Assembly: GCA_024180945.1 (NCBI GenBank)
Contig: JAKSGN010000005.1
Coordinates: 3,534,001 to 3,598,000 of the forward strand
DNA from: Macrophomina tecta
Taxonomy: Eukaryota; Ascomycota; Dothideomycetes; Botryosphaeriales; Botryosphaeriaceae
Direction of reading: 5' to 3'
DNA length: 64,000 bases
The position numbers and the translations under genes were made by a program. Numbering within the stretch: the stretch's first letter is position 1; each line of letters opens with the position of its first letter. Below, piece by piece: positions 21,719 through 34,601 of this stretch. The notes beneath the pieces were generated by a model that was not told where the DNA came from, ran no database searches, and saw only the letters and a list, made by a program, of their open reading frames with translations.

Positions 21719-22392
21719 GCCTCAAGCCAACGCAACAACCGTAGCGACTATTTGTTCCAATGATCCCGAGCCTGAAAAGTATTACCCCCGAACGAGCCCG
21801 GTCGTTCCAGTACCACCTCCCATACCAGCCGAAGTAAAGTCAATGTCTACAGCATTGCCGCGTGTTCTCGCTGGTAAAATCGAAGCAATATCCTGGACAT
21901 CATCACAGACCCCCGAGGAACTCTTTATAATGCCTTAAGTATATATCTGGCTTGCTAACACAAAGGGGGCTCTGCTTCCGGAGAGCTTCCATTAGCAGCT
22001 ATCTATAACGGTTATGAGGCCTTAGATCGGAGATCGTTGTTACTGCTGGACCGCACTTCCCGTCATTCTGAACCTTGCGTTCTGGAGAAGCCCATACACC
22101 CTGCCGGTAATGAACAAGAGATGCTCCCCGGGATGCAGTTCCTAAGGTCTCCCAAGACCCTTCTCAACCGTATTTTCACAAGGCAGTCTCAAGCTTTTGT
22201 GGATGAACTATGGCTAGGGTCCTTGTTTGCCGCCTTCGCATGCCATGGCTCTCCGCTGAGAAGATTGCTCTGGGCAGAATATAAAATAATTTGAACGCAC
22301 CTTCTCCTCCTAGAACCTTCTTTTTGAGCAAATTCACTTCCTCGCTCTCGTTTTGTCGCTGAACTTCCAAGGCACGCGCCTAACTAGCAGTC

Positions 22393-23411
22393 ATGGCACC
22401 TTCCAAATACGCGGCGGCCGCGATAGCGGCGATGCTCTGCACCGTCATCCACGCTGATCATCCCCTCGATGGTGCCACTGGCGGTGTCAACGTCATCAAC
22501 TACTGTTCGAGCCCGGTGTACTTGAATTCGGTGGGAGATAGTGATGGGCCCAGATTCACCATTCGGCCCGGCGAAGTCTGGAGGGAGCAATATAAGGAGA
22601 AGAAACACGGCGGAGGCCCATCCCTCAAGATCAGCCAAAAGGGCACGGCAATAATCCAGCTCGAGTACAACGCAGATGTGGCTGGCCGTGTGCTTTGGTA
22701 CAATCTCAGCTGTAAGGCACGACTCCAGCAAACTCTCGACACACAATTGCAACTGACCGCCAACCAGACGTCAACTGCTGGAATCAGCGTACCAAGTCCG
22801 GCGCTGCATGCCCCTTCTGGAATGAATCGTTCGTGGTCGAATCGCCCTTGACCAACATCCCATGCAAGAGCGGCAAGGAGTGCCCGTTCCCTTACCACTG
22901 TCCGCACGACGATAAGCCGCACATGACCACGATCAACGGCAGCCCCGTCGTCAACATGCACGACCTGACCCAGGATATCACGCTCCATTTGTGCCCGTGC
23001 GAGTTCGACCTCTCCTCGGCCGCTTGCCAGCTCGCCCAAGGCTCCGGCCTTGGAACGTGGGGCGACTACACTGAGCGCCAACAGAGTTACGACACATGCC
23101 CTGGCGAGTCTGGTAGCTCCACACCCGCCAACCGTGGGTTCTGGGACGACCACGCCCACCCCACCAAGTACACGTCCGATAACATCGTACTCCCGGGCTG
23201 GGTGGACTCTGATCACGTTGCCCCGGCCCTGCACTTGCCTGGAGCTCCGCCGCAGTTCTCCGAGCAGCCGAAATACGATCCCCCAGCCATAAACGCGCCT
23301 GCTTTCCTCCTGCCGAGGGCGCAGCCCAGATACGCTCCTCGCATTGCCCCCTTTGCGGAGGCCACCACCCTCCGAACTCAATATGGCAGCGCGCCTGAAC
23401 CTACAATCTAG
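22393..23411 (+). CDS. Secreted Bys1-domain (thaumatin-like) protein
   Basis: Two exons, 22393-22711 and 22768-23411 (56-bp intron with an ACTGAC branch site), give 320 aa. A signal peptide is evident (hydrophobic AAAAIAAMLCTVIHA, cleavage likely after about residue 21). The Bys1 pattern follows: VNVINYCSSPVYLNSVGD, GPRFTIRPGEVWREQY, SLKISQ and WYNLSYVNCWN, where splicing restores the conserved segment. Further Cys-rich blocks (IPCKSGKECPFPYHCPHDD, LHLCPCEFD, YDTCPGESG) suggest disulfides. The C-terminal 120 aa are Pro-rich and not recognised. Bys1 proteins are small secreted fungal proteins first described in Blastomyces; their function is unclear. Effector-like or cell-wall roles are only possible. 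It is isolated in a 6.7-kb gene-poor stretch. Confidence 0.85.
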
Positions 23412-25177
23412 TCAGAGTTTCCAGGACAGCCGATGAAACTCTGGGTTGCGGAAAGTAGGGCCAAGCACTTTCCGGGACACTCACTGCCCTTGAGGCCCGC
23501 TCAATTGCACATCTCCTCTTCATTATGGGCTATTTGAAGCTGTCGCCCCGTTCCCCTTTCCCCCTCCCACCTTCCCTAGACCCTCGACTCCAAGTGGTGT
23601 CTTTATACCACTTGCGGATATATCGGTGATGAACCAATTAATGCAACCTATTTAATCCACAGTAATGTCAATATGCCCCCTTGATAATGGCATTCTTCGA
23701 AAGCAAAGACGCTGTGAGAAAGTGCCGTGTGGAAGGCCGTTGATTCGGAAATTGGCCGAAAGGTATGGGAAAACAAGGGACTTCGCATGAGTTTCCAAAG
23801 GCTTCCATGGAAATTTTTCGCTACAGGCAACGGAATCATCCACGTTGAGACCAATGACCACGAGTGATCCCGGTATTGCTCCCGTCCCTGACTTCAACTG
23901 CTGGATGATCCACTAGACACATCATACCCACATAGATTCTTCCGCCAGTCCAGAATAGCACTAAAAGCTTTCCTCTGACCAGGGCCTTTCTCGACTCCGT
24001 GCTATACAAAGCCGGGGCTTTTTGAAAAGCCCCGGCATGGTACACTAGCTGCTGGGCCCTGCCCACGACCACCACGCTCAACAATTCCCTTTGCAAACTC
24101 AGAGCCATACAATAGATATTTCTCAGTATACGTACGTAATATATTTTCAAAGTAGATACAGCAAAGAACGCTTGCAACTGCATCACCATCATTATCTAAA
24201 AAAAAAAAAAAAGGAAAAAAAAAAAGTATCAGTAAGACATGGGCAGAGCAGGAAGTAGCAGCATGAGAACAGGACGCCCCATTCGAGGCAAAAAAAAAAA
24301 AAGAAAAAAAAAAGAGGCGAGGCAATACCCAAACAACGCTATCCTCCAAGATGTGATATGAACCAAGGGAGCACGCAGTTAAAAACACCACCCACCGACC
24401 CCACTAAATAGTGGGAGCGGAAACCGGTGGGACAAAGTCAAACCAGAAAAATGTACGAATCAGGGACAACACTCCCTCAACCACCAAACTCCCGAGTCGA
24501 GCCAGAAAGGAACTGGAAAAAGGGAGTTGTAGTAAAGCGCGCAAAAGAAAAAGCAAAGTGCTGGGATAAGGCTGGTCGAGTACGCTAAAGCGCAAAATGC
24601 ATACATGTCTCATAGCTGTGTGGTGGCTGTACGGGCCCGAGCAAGTCCACTGAACGACGTAGAAAGAAGCAAACGTATGAAATGCGCTAGAAAAGAAATG
24701 AGACACGAAAAGAAGAAAGAAGCTAGCGTGTTGGTTGATATTTTCCCTCACTCCCGAGGTGTGCCTGCCAGGAAATTCTAGCGGGGAAGAGAACATTGAT
24801 GCAGAGTGATACGTCACCACTAATCGGTAGATGAACCCTCTCCCACCATCCCCGCTTTCTCTCTCACACAAACTCACACATAAAATCTCCAAAAACATGC
24901 TTTCTCTCACTATTCCCTACCATCGTTTATATTTCGCTACGCCGTTGTACCCTTTTTTGTTATGACCAGCCATTTGAAATCTCCGTGGGTGATCCGCCCG
25001 GGGCTTTTTGGTGCGAATTTAATATTTACCCAAAAAGGACCTGGGAATGATGAGGATGAACGCTACCATCACCAATCCAATGGATCTTTTCCAAGTAACA
25101 ATTCTGAGTGTCTGCGCGCATGTGGCATGATGACGCAAAGAAAGAGAGTGAGAGAATGAGAGAGGGAGAGAGAGAGA

Positions 25178-25214
<37 letters not shown>

Positions 25215-25412
25215 AGAGAGGGAGGGAGGGAGGTAGGAGGGGTGAAAAGACAAGAAGAAAGGTTGAAGTTATCATATGATCAGCCAAACCATAAAACACC
25301 CAGTTTGCTCGTCTAGTTTCCGTTAAAAGCAAGGAACAGAAAGAAGACTAGTCGTTTGGAAGCTTTTAAGAAAGCCATGCTAGAAAGAACAAGAACACCC
25401 CTGGCCAAACCA
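23412..25412. other. Intergenic region with A-tracts and GA microsatellite
   Basis: Two kilobases between the convergent Bys1 and SRPK genes. Interrupted poly-A tracts occur at about 24199-24226 and 24291-24312, and a GA-rich microsatellite at 25133-25233. No coding or RNA gene supported. Confidence 0.5.
25133..25233. repeat. GA-rich microsatellite (about 100 bp)
   Basis: Imperfect (GA)n with interspersed GGGA units; on the minus strand it reads as CT repeats in the SRPK 3' flank. Confidence 0.9.
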
Positions 25413-27469
<2,057 letters not shown>

Positions 27470-28441
27470 TCAGGCGAGGGCGCGCTGGATCGCGGTGCGG
27501 TCAGACTGGTTTCCTGGCGGCGGATGGGTGCGACCGGCGATCGGGAGATCGGAGAGGCGCGTCGGGCGCGGTTCATCGAACGGCTTCCGAGCAGCGCGCA
27601 GGCGGGCAGGGGCTGGGCGGTTGGGGGTGGTGGAGGAGGAGGAGGAGCGTGTCGGCTTTGGCGGTGGTTGTGGAGGCGGCGCTTTCAGAGGGATTGCTGC
27701 CCTAGTAGGACGGGCTTGCGGTCGTGGTGCTGAGGCCGGGAAGACGGTGGGCCGTGCCACTGCGATTGGCGGCAGCGGGGCGAGGGCGTCACTGGCCGCG
27801 CTGCAAGCTGTGCGACAAGTCACGGGAGAGGGGCTCCTGGCCAGCCGTGTTTGGGCGCGTCCGGCGTGTTGAAACTGCTGCTCTCGACGTGCGCGGGTGC
27901 CACAGGCGTCGGAGTTGTGTGCGCGCCGCATTAAGGTTGGGGGCAGCAGCGCAGCGCAGAGGGAGCGCAGGCGGAGCGGAGCAGCGCAGAGGGAGCGCAG
28001 GGCAGGGTCTGCCGCGCGCCGGAGGCAATGATGCAAGACTGCCTCAGCAGGTTTGTGCCCAGCTGGCGCATCTCCACGCCGCCTCGCCCGCAATCGCGCC
28101 CCAAACTCGACCACCACCCGCCCATTCCGGACTGCCTGCCGGCCGCAAGCCAGCATGCGCTGCGGGAGATGCTCCGTTGCTCTGCCGCTAGTGGCAGTAT
28201 TGCACTTGTCCATTGCCTCTACCCTGCTGCATCTATCCTCTTCCTCTCGTCCCCATTACTACACCCCGCCAAACTGGCTCATGACGTACTGTCTCCGCAT
28301 CTCTCTCTCCGGATCGCCATGACGCTCCAGTTGCCCCAGCCCGGAGCCAAGCGCATACCTCACCTCATCCAGCCCCATTCCAGAAGAAAACAGGGCTGCA
28401 GGCGTCAAACCATACCCAAACCATCCAACACCAGCCCCCAA
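27470..28441. promoter_or_regulatory. SRPK promoter / IMH1 3' flank
   Basis: A GC-rich region between two genes on the same strand. A 247-codon minus frame here is Arg/Ala/Pro-rich with no motif and is taken as chance or 5' UTR. A 21-bp perfect repeat occurs twice (27951-27971 and 27981-28001). Confidence 0.5.
27951..28001. repeat. Two copies of a 21-bp direct repeat, 30-bp period
   Basis: GCAGCGCAGAGGGAGCGCAG plus a further G is repeated exactly after 30 bp in the SRPK upstream region. Confidence 0.85.
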
Positions 28442-31400
28442 TCACCTCGTCGTGATTGCGGACATCCACTTCTGCTCGTCCTTCTTGTCGAAATGTAGTA
28501 ACATCCCCAGCACTGGCACGAGCTGCATCTGGTGCTTCTTGTCCTTCTGCTCTAGGAACTGAAGCAGCACGTTCTTGAGATACACAAGGTCCATGCCCGC
28601 AGTGGAGCCTTGCCCAACTTCTGTCGCGATTGAAGGCGACCTGCCCTTGGATAGAGGAGGAGATGTGACCCTTCCGCGTGAGGAATCAATCGACGACCTA
28701 GAGGATTGAATCCCAGACTGTGTGGGTGACTTCGTCTTCGATTGCAGAGCCCGGAGCTCTTCAGCCAACGACTGCCCAATGTCAGCTGCTGTCCTGGTCA
28801 ACTGTACTGTGCTGCTTACCTTGTTGGACTTTTGCAGTCTCTCCAGCTTCGTCTGAGCCTCCTCCAGCGAGCGGCGTAATTCGCTCTTCTCCCTCTCCAA
28901 CTCGCGCGTCTGCTTCTCACCCTCATCCAGGGCATCCCGGAGCTGGTTCATCGCTGCTCTGACCTCCGTCACCTCCTCAGTGGCTTGTGATGCTTTGCGC
29001 TCTAGCTCCTCCTTTTGTTTACGCATCTCCTTCTCCGCCGAGGAATATTCCTCCTTCTCTTCCTGGACCCGGCTGAGAGATCTCTCGGCATCTCTGACCT
29101 TTTGCTTCAGGTCTTCGATCTCCCGTGCCCGACGACGACCGATGGTGTTGGCTTGGTCTTCGGCGCGATCTCTCTCCTCGACGGCCAGATCCATGCGTTC
29201 CCGCATCTCTTTGACCCGCGCCTCGGCTCGACTCTCCACATCCGCAAGGAGCCTTCTCATTGTCTCACCTTCACGACTGCGTTCGCTCAGTAGTCTGTGT
29301 GCATCGGCAAGTTCTTCTTCCAGACTCTCACACCTCTCGCGCACTTCCTTCATCTGAGTACCCATCTCCTGAGTCTGATCCTGCATGCTATTCATCAAGC
29401 TCTGAGCACTGGCGTATTGGGCGCTCTTCAACTCAATCTCCTCCTTCAGCGTCGAGGCGTCGCGATTCAATTTCTCCACCTGTTGTTCCAGGTTTCTTAC
29501 GTTCGCACGCGATGTCTTCAACTCTTCACGGGTCTTGTCGAGGTCCTTTTGTATTCTGTCCCGTGCCTCAATTGCCTCTGACCGTTCACCCTCCGACCTT
29601 TCGAGATCCCTCTGGGCCTTGCTGCAAGTTTGGTCCAGCGCGATATTCTTACTCGTCTCTTGCTTTAACTTGTCGTCAAGGGACTTGATCTCGACATCCT
29701 TGGCCGATACCTGAGACTTGTAGGAAGCGATCTCGGCCCGCAGGTCCCGCTCCCTAGCTTCAAGCTTGCGAACCTCCGCAGCCTTGCTCGTAGCTTCATC
29801 CTTGATATTCTTCAATTCAGCAACCTCCTTACGCAAAGAGGTGAGCTCCGGCTGTGCCTTCTGCAACACTTCCCTTAGCTCAGTAAGATCTTTGAATCGT
29901 TGAGCGGCAAGTTGCTGCGCTGCTTCTAAATCCGTCTCGAGGGAGTCCGCTTTAGCCTTGAGTTCCTCGAAATCCTTCGCCAAGCTCTGACGTTCTTTTT
30001 CCGCATCCGCGCTTGAAGCTTGTTTTGTCCGCATTTCTCCAATTTCTTTCTCGAGTTTGTCGATGCTGCCTTGCAAAGCGGCCCTCTCGGCCGTTAGCTC
30101 CTTGATCTTGTCCTTTGAAGCCACATGCTCTCCACCAACTTCCACCAGCTCATGTCTCAGATCGTCAAGCTCTTCTTGAAGGGCCTCCTGGTCCTTAATT
30201 CGGCTGGAGAGGCGCTCAATCGTCGCGTCCCTCTCGTCCAGAACACCTTGCAGTTCATCCAAAGTTGCTTTCATTGGTGCCTCACAATCCTCTGCCTCCT
30301 TTTCTGGCACCAAAGTGGTAGTCTCCGAAGGTGCAGGCGTACTGGCCCGTTCCGGCGTAGCGCTGGCTGCCCCACCTGCCGCAGCACCTTTACCGCCCTT
30401 CTTTTTCTTTTTGTTGTTCTTCTTTTTGGCTGCACCGGTTGCTGGTGCAGGCGCCGTGTCCGTTGTGGTGGGGTTCTCGGCCTCCTTCTGAGATTTCTCG
30501 GCAGTGGCTTCGATTTCCTTCTTTAGACTGTCCTTTTCGGCCTCGGCATCCTTCAACTGGTTCTTCAAGGTTTGTACAAGCCCGTTCAGGGTCTCAAGGC
30601 GATGTTCTGCCTTGGAGTGTGTGGAACGGAGGTCGGAAAGTTCTGATTGAAGTTGCCGTATCATGTCCTCCAGGCTTTTCTTTTCTTCGTCTGACGTCGA
30701 ACCATTGTCTTTAGCCTTGCGAAGATCTCCGAGTTCCTTGTTGGCTTCCTCAATCTTGGCGCGCATCTCCTTATTGGCCTCTTCCTGTTCTCTTCGGGCC
30801 TTCTCTTGATTCTCGAGTTCTGCATTTGCCTTGTCTAGTTTTTCCTTCAGATCGTCTGTTGTTGCCTCGAGAGTCTTGGCTTGCTCTGTAGCATCCTTTT
30901 CAGTACGGTCCTTAATATCCCTGAGAGCCTGCAAATCCCGTGTAGCTGTCTCCAGATTCTGCACAAGTTGCTCGGCAGATTCCTTGGCAGAGGTCAAGTC
31001 GTTCTTGAGAGTCTTGTTTTCCGCTTCGAGACTGGCAACCTGTTCCTCCCTCTCTTGCAGCTCTTTCTGTACTCTGGGAAGTTCGCTGTCATAAGAGAAG
31101 AAATCCTCTGTCTCTTCAGTAGAACCCTTGTCCCCATTTGCTTGTTTTGTATCCTTCTCCTCAGTGGCCCCGGCATCGGCATCCGTTGCATGTCCATTGG
31201 TAGATTCCCTGGCAGAGCGCAACTTCTCTGCCTCCTCTTGCGCCTCGGTCGCGCGCTTCTCGGCGTCTTCCAGCTTCTGCTTAAAAGAATCGCGCTCACC
31301 GGAAATGCGCTTGAGCTCGTCCATGACCATATCTCCTTTCAGCTGCAGCTGTTGCAAGTACTCGACAAGTGCACCGGGGTCGTTGATCGATGTCAGAGGG

Positions 31401-32032
31401 GTATGCTCCCTCAAAGAAGCTTCAAAGGGTTCAATAGCGGTCACGCGCGCGTGGGCGATACGGTATGAGCGTAGTAATTCTGTGGGCCGGTCAGATTGTC
31501 TGTCCGCGCGACAAGGCAGAGAGATATACCCGAGTATTTGGGCTCCAGCTTTTCCAGCTTACGTAGCCTTACGCGCACCTCTGTAGGCAGCTCATTCAAG
31601 ACAGCAGACTTGGCATCCCTTGCCGCCTCTGTACTCTCCTGCTCTCCCTTTGCGGCGTCGCCATTCTCTGCAGGTTTTTGCTGAGCAGGATCGTCCTTCT
31701 CATTCGGTGGGCGTGGAGTGGTGCTGCGGCTCAGTTCGTCTTCGCCGACGACAACATCCGGGTCGAACTCGGCAGGATCGGGGCCTCTGCCCGGCGGCTT
31801 GTCGCCGCTCACATCTGGAGTGCGAGGACGACGGCCGGCAGGCGACAGCGCATTCGAGTTGGAGCGGCGGAGGGAACTGGAGCGAGCAGGATGCTGGGGT
31901 TGGCTCTGCTGCGCGGCCTGGCGCTGGCGGGCCTGCTCCTCGGCGATGCGCGAGTCTATAGCGCCCTTGAGACGCTGTCTGCCATTTAGCAGGCGGAGCA
32001 GGGGACAAGAGCGAGCAGCATACCTGAAACAT
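28442..32032 (-). CDS. IMH1: GRIP-domain golgin (Imh1-like)
   Basis: Long coiled-coil tether of the trans-Golgi, recruited by Arl1 through its GRIP domain. Exons: 32032-32024 (9 nt, MFQ), 31974-31530 and 31479-28442, with introns of 49 and 50 bp. Within the last exon a 48-bp segment (28772-28819) begins GTAAGC, has GCTGAC and ends GGCAG, so it is probably a third, in-frame intron; the protein is 1147 aa if removed or 1163 aa if retained. The N-terminus MFQRLKGAIDSRIAEEQARQ is typical of the family. Nearly the whole body (about 150-1000) is heptad-like coiled coil rich in Glu, Lys, Leu and Arg, broken by a KKKNNKKKKKGGKGAA linker. The C-terminal GRIP domain is seen as DLVYLKNVLLQFLEQKDKK then QLVPVLGMLLHFDKKDEQKW. 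Confidence 0.92.
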
Positions 32033-32288
32033 GGTGACGGTGGGACTACGCTCCGAAGCGAACTGCGGGCGAGTACATTGTCCAGCAGCGACGCGGAATA
32101 GATGTGTTGAGCTGGGGCTTGAACCGGGGCCGAATTACGCGGCGGCAGCTGCCAGCTGGTCCCAGGGCTTTGACGGAAGAGAGATCCGCCAGCTGTCGGC
32201 GAATCTTCGGCCTGAGATTTGGTTCCTTTCAGAAAATCTCCAGCCTCGACCTCTTCCGCTGCTGCACTCTACACCTCCACCCGGCACC
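32033..32288. promoter_or_regulatory. Divergent promoter between IMH1 and ZUO1
   Basis: Only 256 bp between the two start codons. The ZUO1-proximal leader is pyrimidine-rich. No single site identified. Confidence 0.6.
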
Positions 32289-33678
32289 ATGTCATCCGTG
32301 CAAATCAATCTTCCGTTGCCTGTCCTGCCCTCAGGGTGGGCTGCCGACAAGGACTTCAAGGCCGTTGGCCACCTGTCTGCTCCGACCCAGCGCAATGTCG
32401 AGCCTGTTGGCCCTCACTTCCTCGCCCACGCCCGCAGAAAGCGCCACAAGCGCACATTCTCAGAGGATGACCGCATCCAGGCTGAGAAGGCCGCCAAGAA
32501 GGTTGAGGACGAGGACGATGGCGAGATTTCTGAGCCCGAAGATCCGCTGATGCTGCAGCGCGATGCCAAGGACTGGAAGGTAAACGCTTACACTCGCCCC
32601 GCTCCTTAAACCCTTGCTGACTGTCGTACCACAGAACCAAGACCATTACGCTGTGCTGGGCATCACCAAGTACCGCTGGAAGGCCACGGAGGAACAGATA
32701 AAGCGCGCCCACCGCAAGAAGGTCCTCAAGCACCACCCCGACAAGAAGGCCGCCGCTGGCAAGGCACAGGACGACAACTTCTTCAAGTGCATTCAGAAGG
32801 CCACCGAGGTCCTGCTTGATCCTGTCAAGCGCCGCCAGTTCGACTCTGTTGACAAGAACGCTGATGTCGAGCCGCCGTCCAAGAAGGAGGCACAGAAGGG
32901 CAACTTCTACAAGCTTTGGGGCAAGGTCTTCGAGTCTGAAGCTCGCTTCTCCAAGGTCCAGCCCGTTCCCATGCTCGGCAATGAGAAGAGCACCAAGGAG
33001 GAGGTCGAGACCTTCTACAACTTCTGGTACAACTTCGATAGCTGGAGGTCGTTTGAATACCAGGACGAGGATGTTCCCGATGACAATGAGAGCCGTGACC
33101 AGAGACGCCACATCGAGAAGAAGAACCTCAACGCCCGCAAGAAGAAGAAGGCTGAAGACAACGCCCGTCTGAGGCGTCTCGTAGATGACTGCCTGGCTAC
33201 TGATGAGCGTATTAAGAAGTTCCGGCAGGAGGAGTATGCCCAGAAGAACAAGAAGCGTCTCGAGAAGGAGGCTGAGGCCAAGCGCCAGGCTGAGGAGGCT
33301 GCTAAGAAGAAGGAGGAGGAGGCCCGTCTGGCCGCTGAGAAGGAGGCTGCCGCCAAGGCCGACAAGGAGGCCAGCAAGAAGGCTAAGGAGGCTGCGAAGA
33401 ATGCAGCGAAGAAGAACAAGCGTGTCATCCGGAACGCCGTCAAGGACGTCAACTACTTCCACGTTGGCGGTGACGCTCCGGCCTCGCACATCGACGCTGT
33501 TCTCAACCAGACAGACCTTCTCATCACCAAGCTTGACGCTGACGACCTTGCCGTCATGGTCGCCAAGCTCAACGGTAAGAAGGATGCTGCTGAGATCAAG
33601 CAGGTCTACGCCGAGGAGGTCCAGCGCCTCGTCGGTGATGGCAAGGCCAAGGAGGACGAACTCAAGGCGCTTGCTTAG
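32289..33678 (+). CDS. ZUO1: Zuotin, J-protein of the ribosome-associated complex
   Basis: DnaJ-type cochaperone that, with the Hsp70 Ssz1, binds ribosomes near the tunnel exit and stimulates Ssb. Two exons: 32289-32579 and 32635-33678 (55-bp intron with GCTGACT branch); 444 aa. Residues 1-97 form the N-terminal region, including KRHKRTFSEDD. The J domain begins directly after the intron (DHYAVLGITKYRWKATEEQ) with the HPD tripeptide at 131-133. The zuotin homology domain follows (FYNFWYNFDSWRSFEYQDED, RDQRRHIEKKN, LRRLVDDCLATDERI). A highly charged Lys/Ala/Glu helix (about 300-385) is the ribosome-binding region. The C-terminus is a short four-helix-like segment. Confidence 0.96.
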
Positions 33679-34601
33679 GGGTTTACGAACTTTGACGTTG
33701 AAGGTGGGCGGTAATGGATTCCGAAGAAAGGAGATTCTCTAGATTTGTTTTCACGATGCATCCGTTCAGAGTTCAAAATAGATGGTGTTCTGATAGTATA
33801 CATTTATGCAGGCGACAAAAAGCTTCTCTACCGTCATTCAGCGCGCCGATGCCGGTGTTTGTTGCCTAGCTGGATTTTTAAAACGTACATGGGCTCTTTG
33901 TGCCTATGAGAGCGAGAAATTTCCTCTCGCAACAAGAACAGCAACCACAGAAAATCAAATTAATTCGACTTTGATGACTACCCTACAAGCTTGCACTGTC
34001 TAATCTATCCCTAAAATTCCGAAGCCACTGGAACGATTGGAGATTAGCGTGACGTAGAGCTACGAGTCGTAGCTCAAGATCCAATCGCGGCATCTACCAC
34101 AATGCAATGGCCTGCGACCTATGGACTCCATTAGCCATGAATATCTGAGGTACAGTGAATGACGGCAGCGGCGCATTTCGCTTGGGTGCCGTCGGCGGGT
34201 GGGCGGCGGCTTTCACTCCAGAGCGCGGGGAGACCCTGGACTTGCATCATGCCGAGCATCGCGGCCAAGCCTCTATCCAACTCACTCAAACCGCTGCTCC
34301 TCCTCCGCCGTTGCGCTCCGTTTCCTCTGAACCTCTCCTCGTGATCCCGACGCGACCTAGAAAGGTCTGCTTGCAGCGCTTTCCACACCCCCAGACCCGT
34401 CATCGAATCGCTCGCGGAAGAAGCACCCCCCTCCCCAGCCCCCCGGCCTGTGTCAGCGAGCAGCGACGCGCAAAAGGCAGCTGGCGCGCACAGAGGCACG
34501 CGCCTGCTACGTCTTCTCCGGATATCACACAACCTGCACCAGCGGCTCCGCGGCTGTTCTGTCCTCGTGGCCCTCCACGTACCAATCAGCAACTGCCTAT
34601 C
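33679..34601. other. ZUO1 3' flank and upstream region of the USP gene
   Basis: The first 450 bp are AT-richer and hold the ZUO1 3' UTR. From 34155 an open frame continues in phase into the USP gene, but its content is low-complexity Pro/Arg/Ser and is treated as 5' leader. No RNA gene supported. Confidence 0.5.

Larger units (their letters stand above)
20304..22392. other. Gene-poor region with a diverged duplication
   Basis: No convincing gene. It contains a 17-nt A run at 20510-20526 and two diverged direct copies of a ~135-bp sequence (annotated separately). Frames up to 144 codons lack recognisable motifs. The last ~100 bp are the promoter/leader of the Bys1 gene, CT-rich on the + strand. 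Confidence 0.5.

Noticed and set aside
22500..23381. 293-codon open frame antisense to the Bys1 gene
   Set aside because: The sense strand has a signal peptide, conserved domain and a correct intron; the antisense frame has no recognisable motif.
27470..28213. 247-codon minus frame upstream of SRPK
   Set aside because: Arg/Ala/Pro-rich low complexity in a GC-rich promoter; no motif.
34029..34050. Short U6 snRNA-like stretch (GGAACGATT then AGATTAGCGTG)
   Set aside because: Only a partial match; the invariant ACAGAGA-AGATTAGCATGG order is not kept and the flanks do not resemble U6.
34155..34601. Upstream extension of the USP protein
   Set aside because: In phase but low complexity and without any family similarity; treated as leader, though not excluded.
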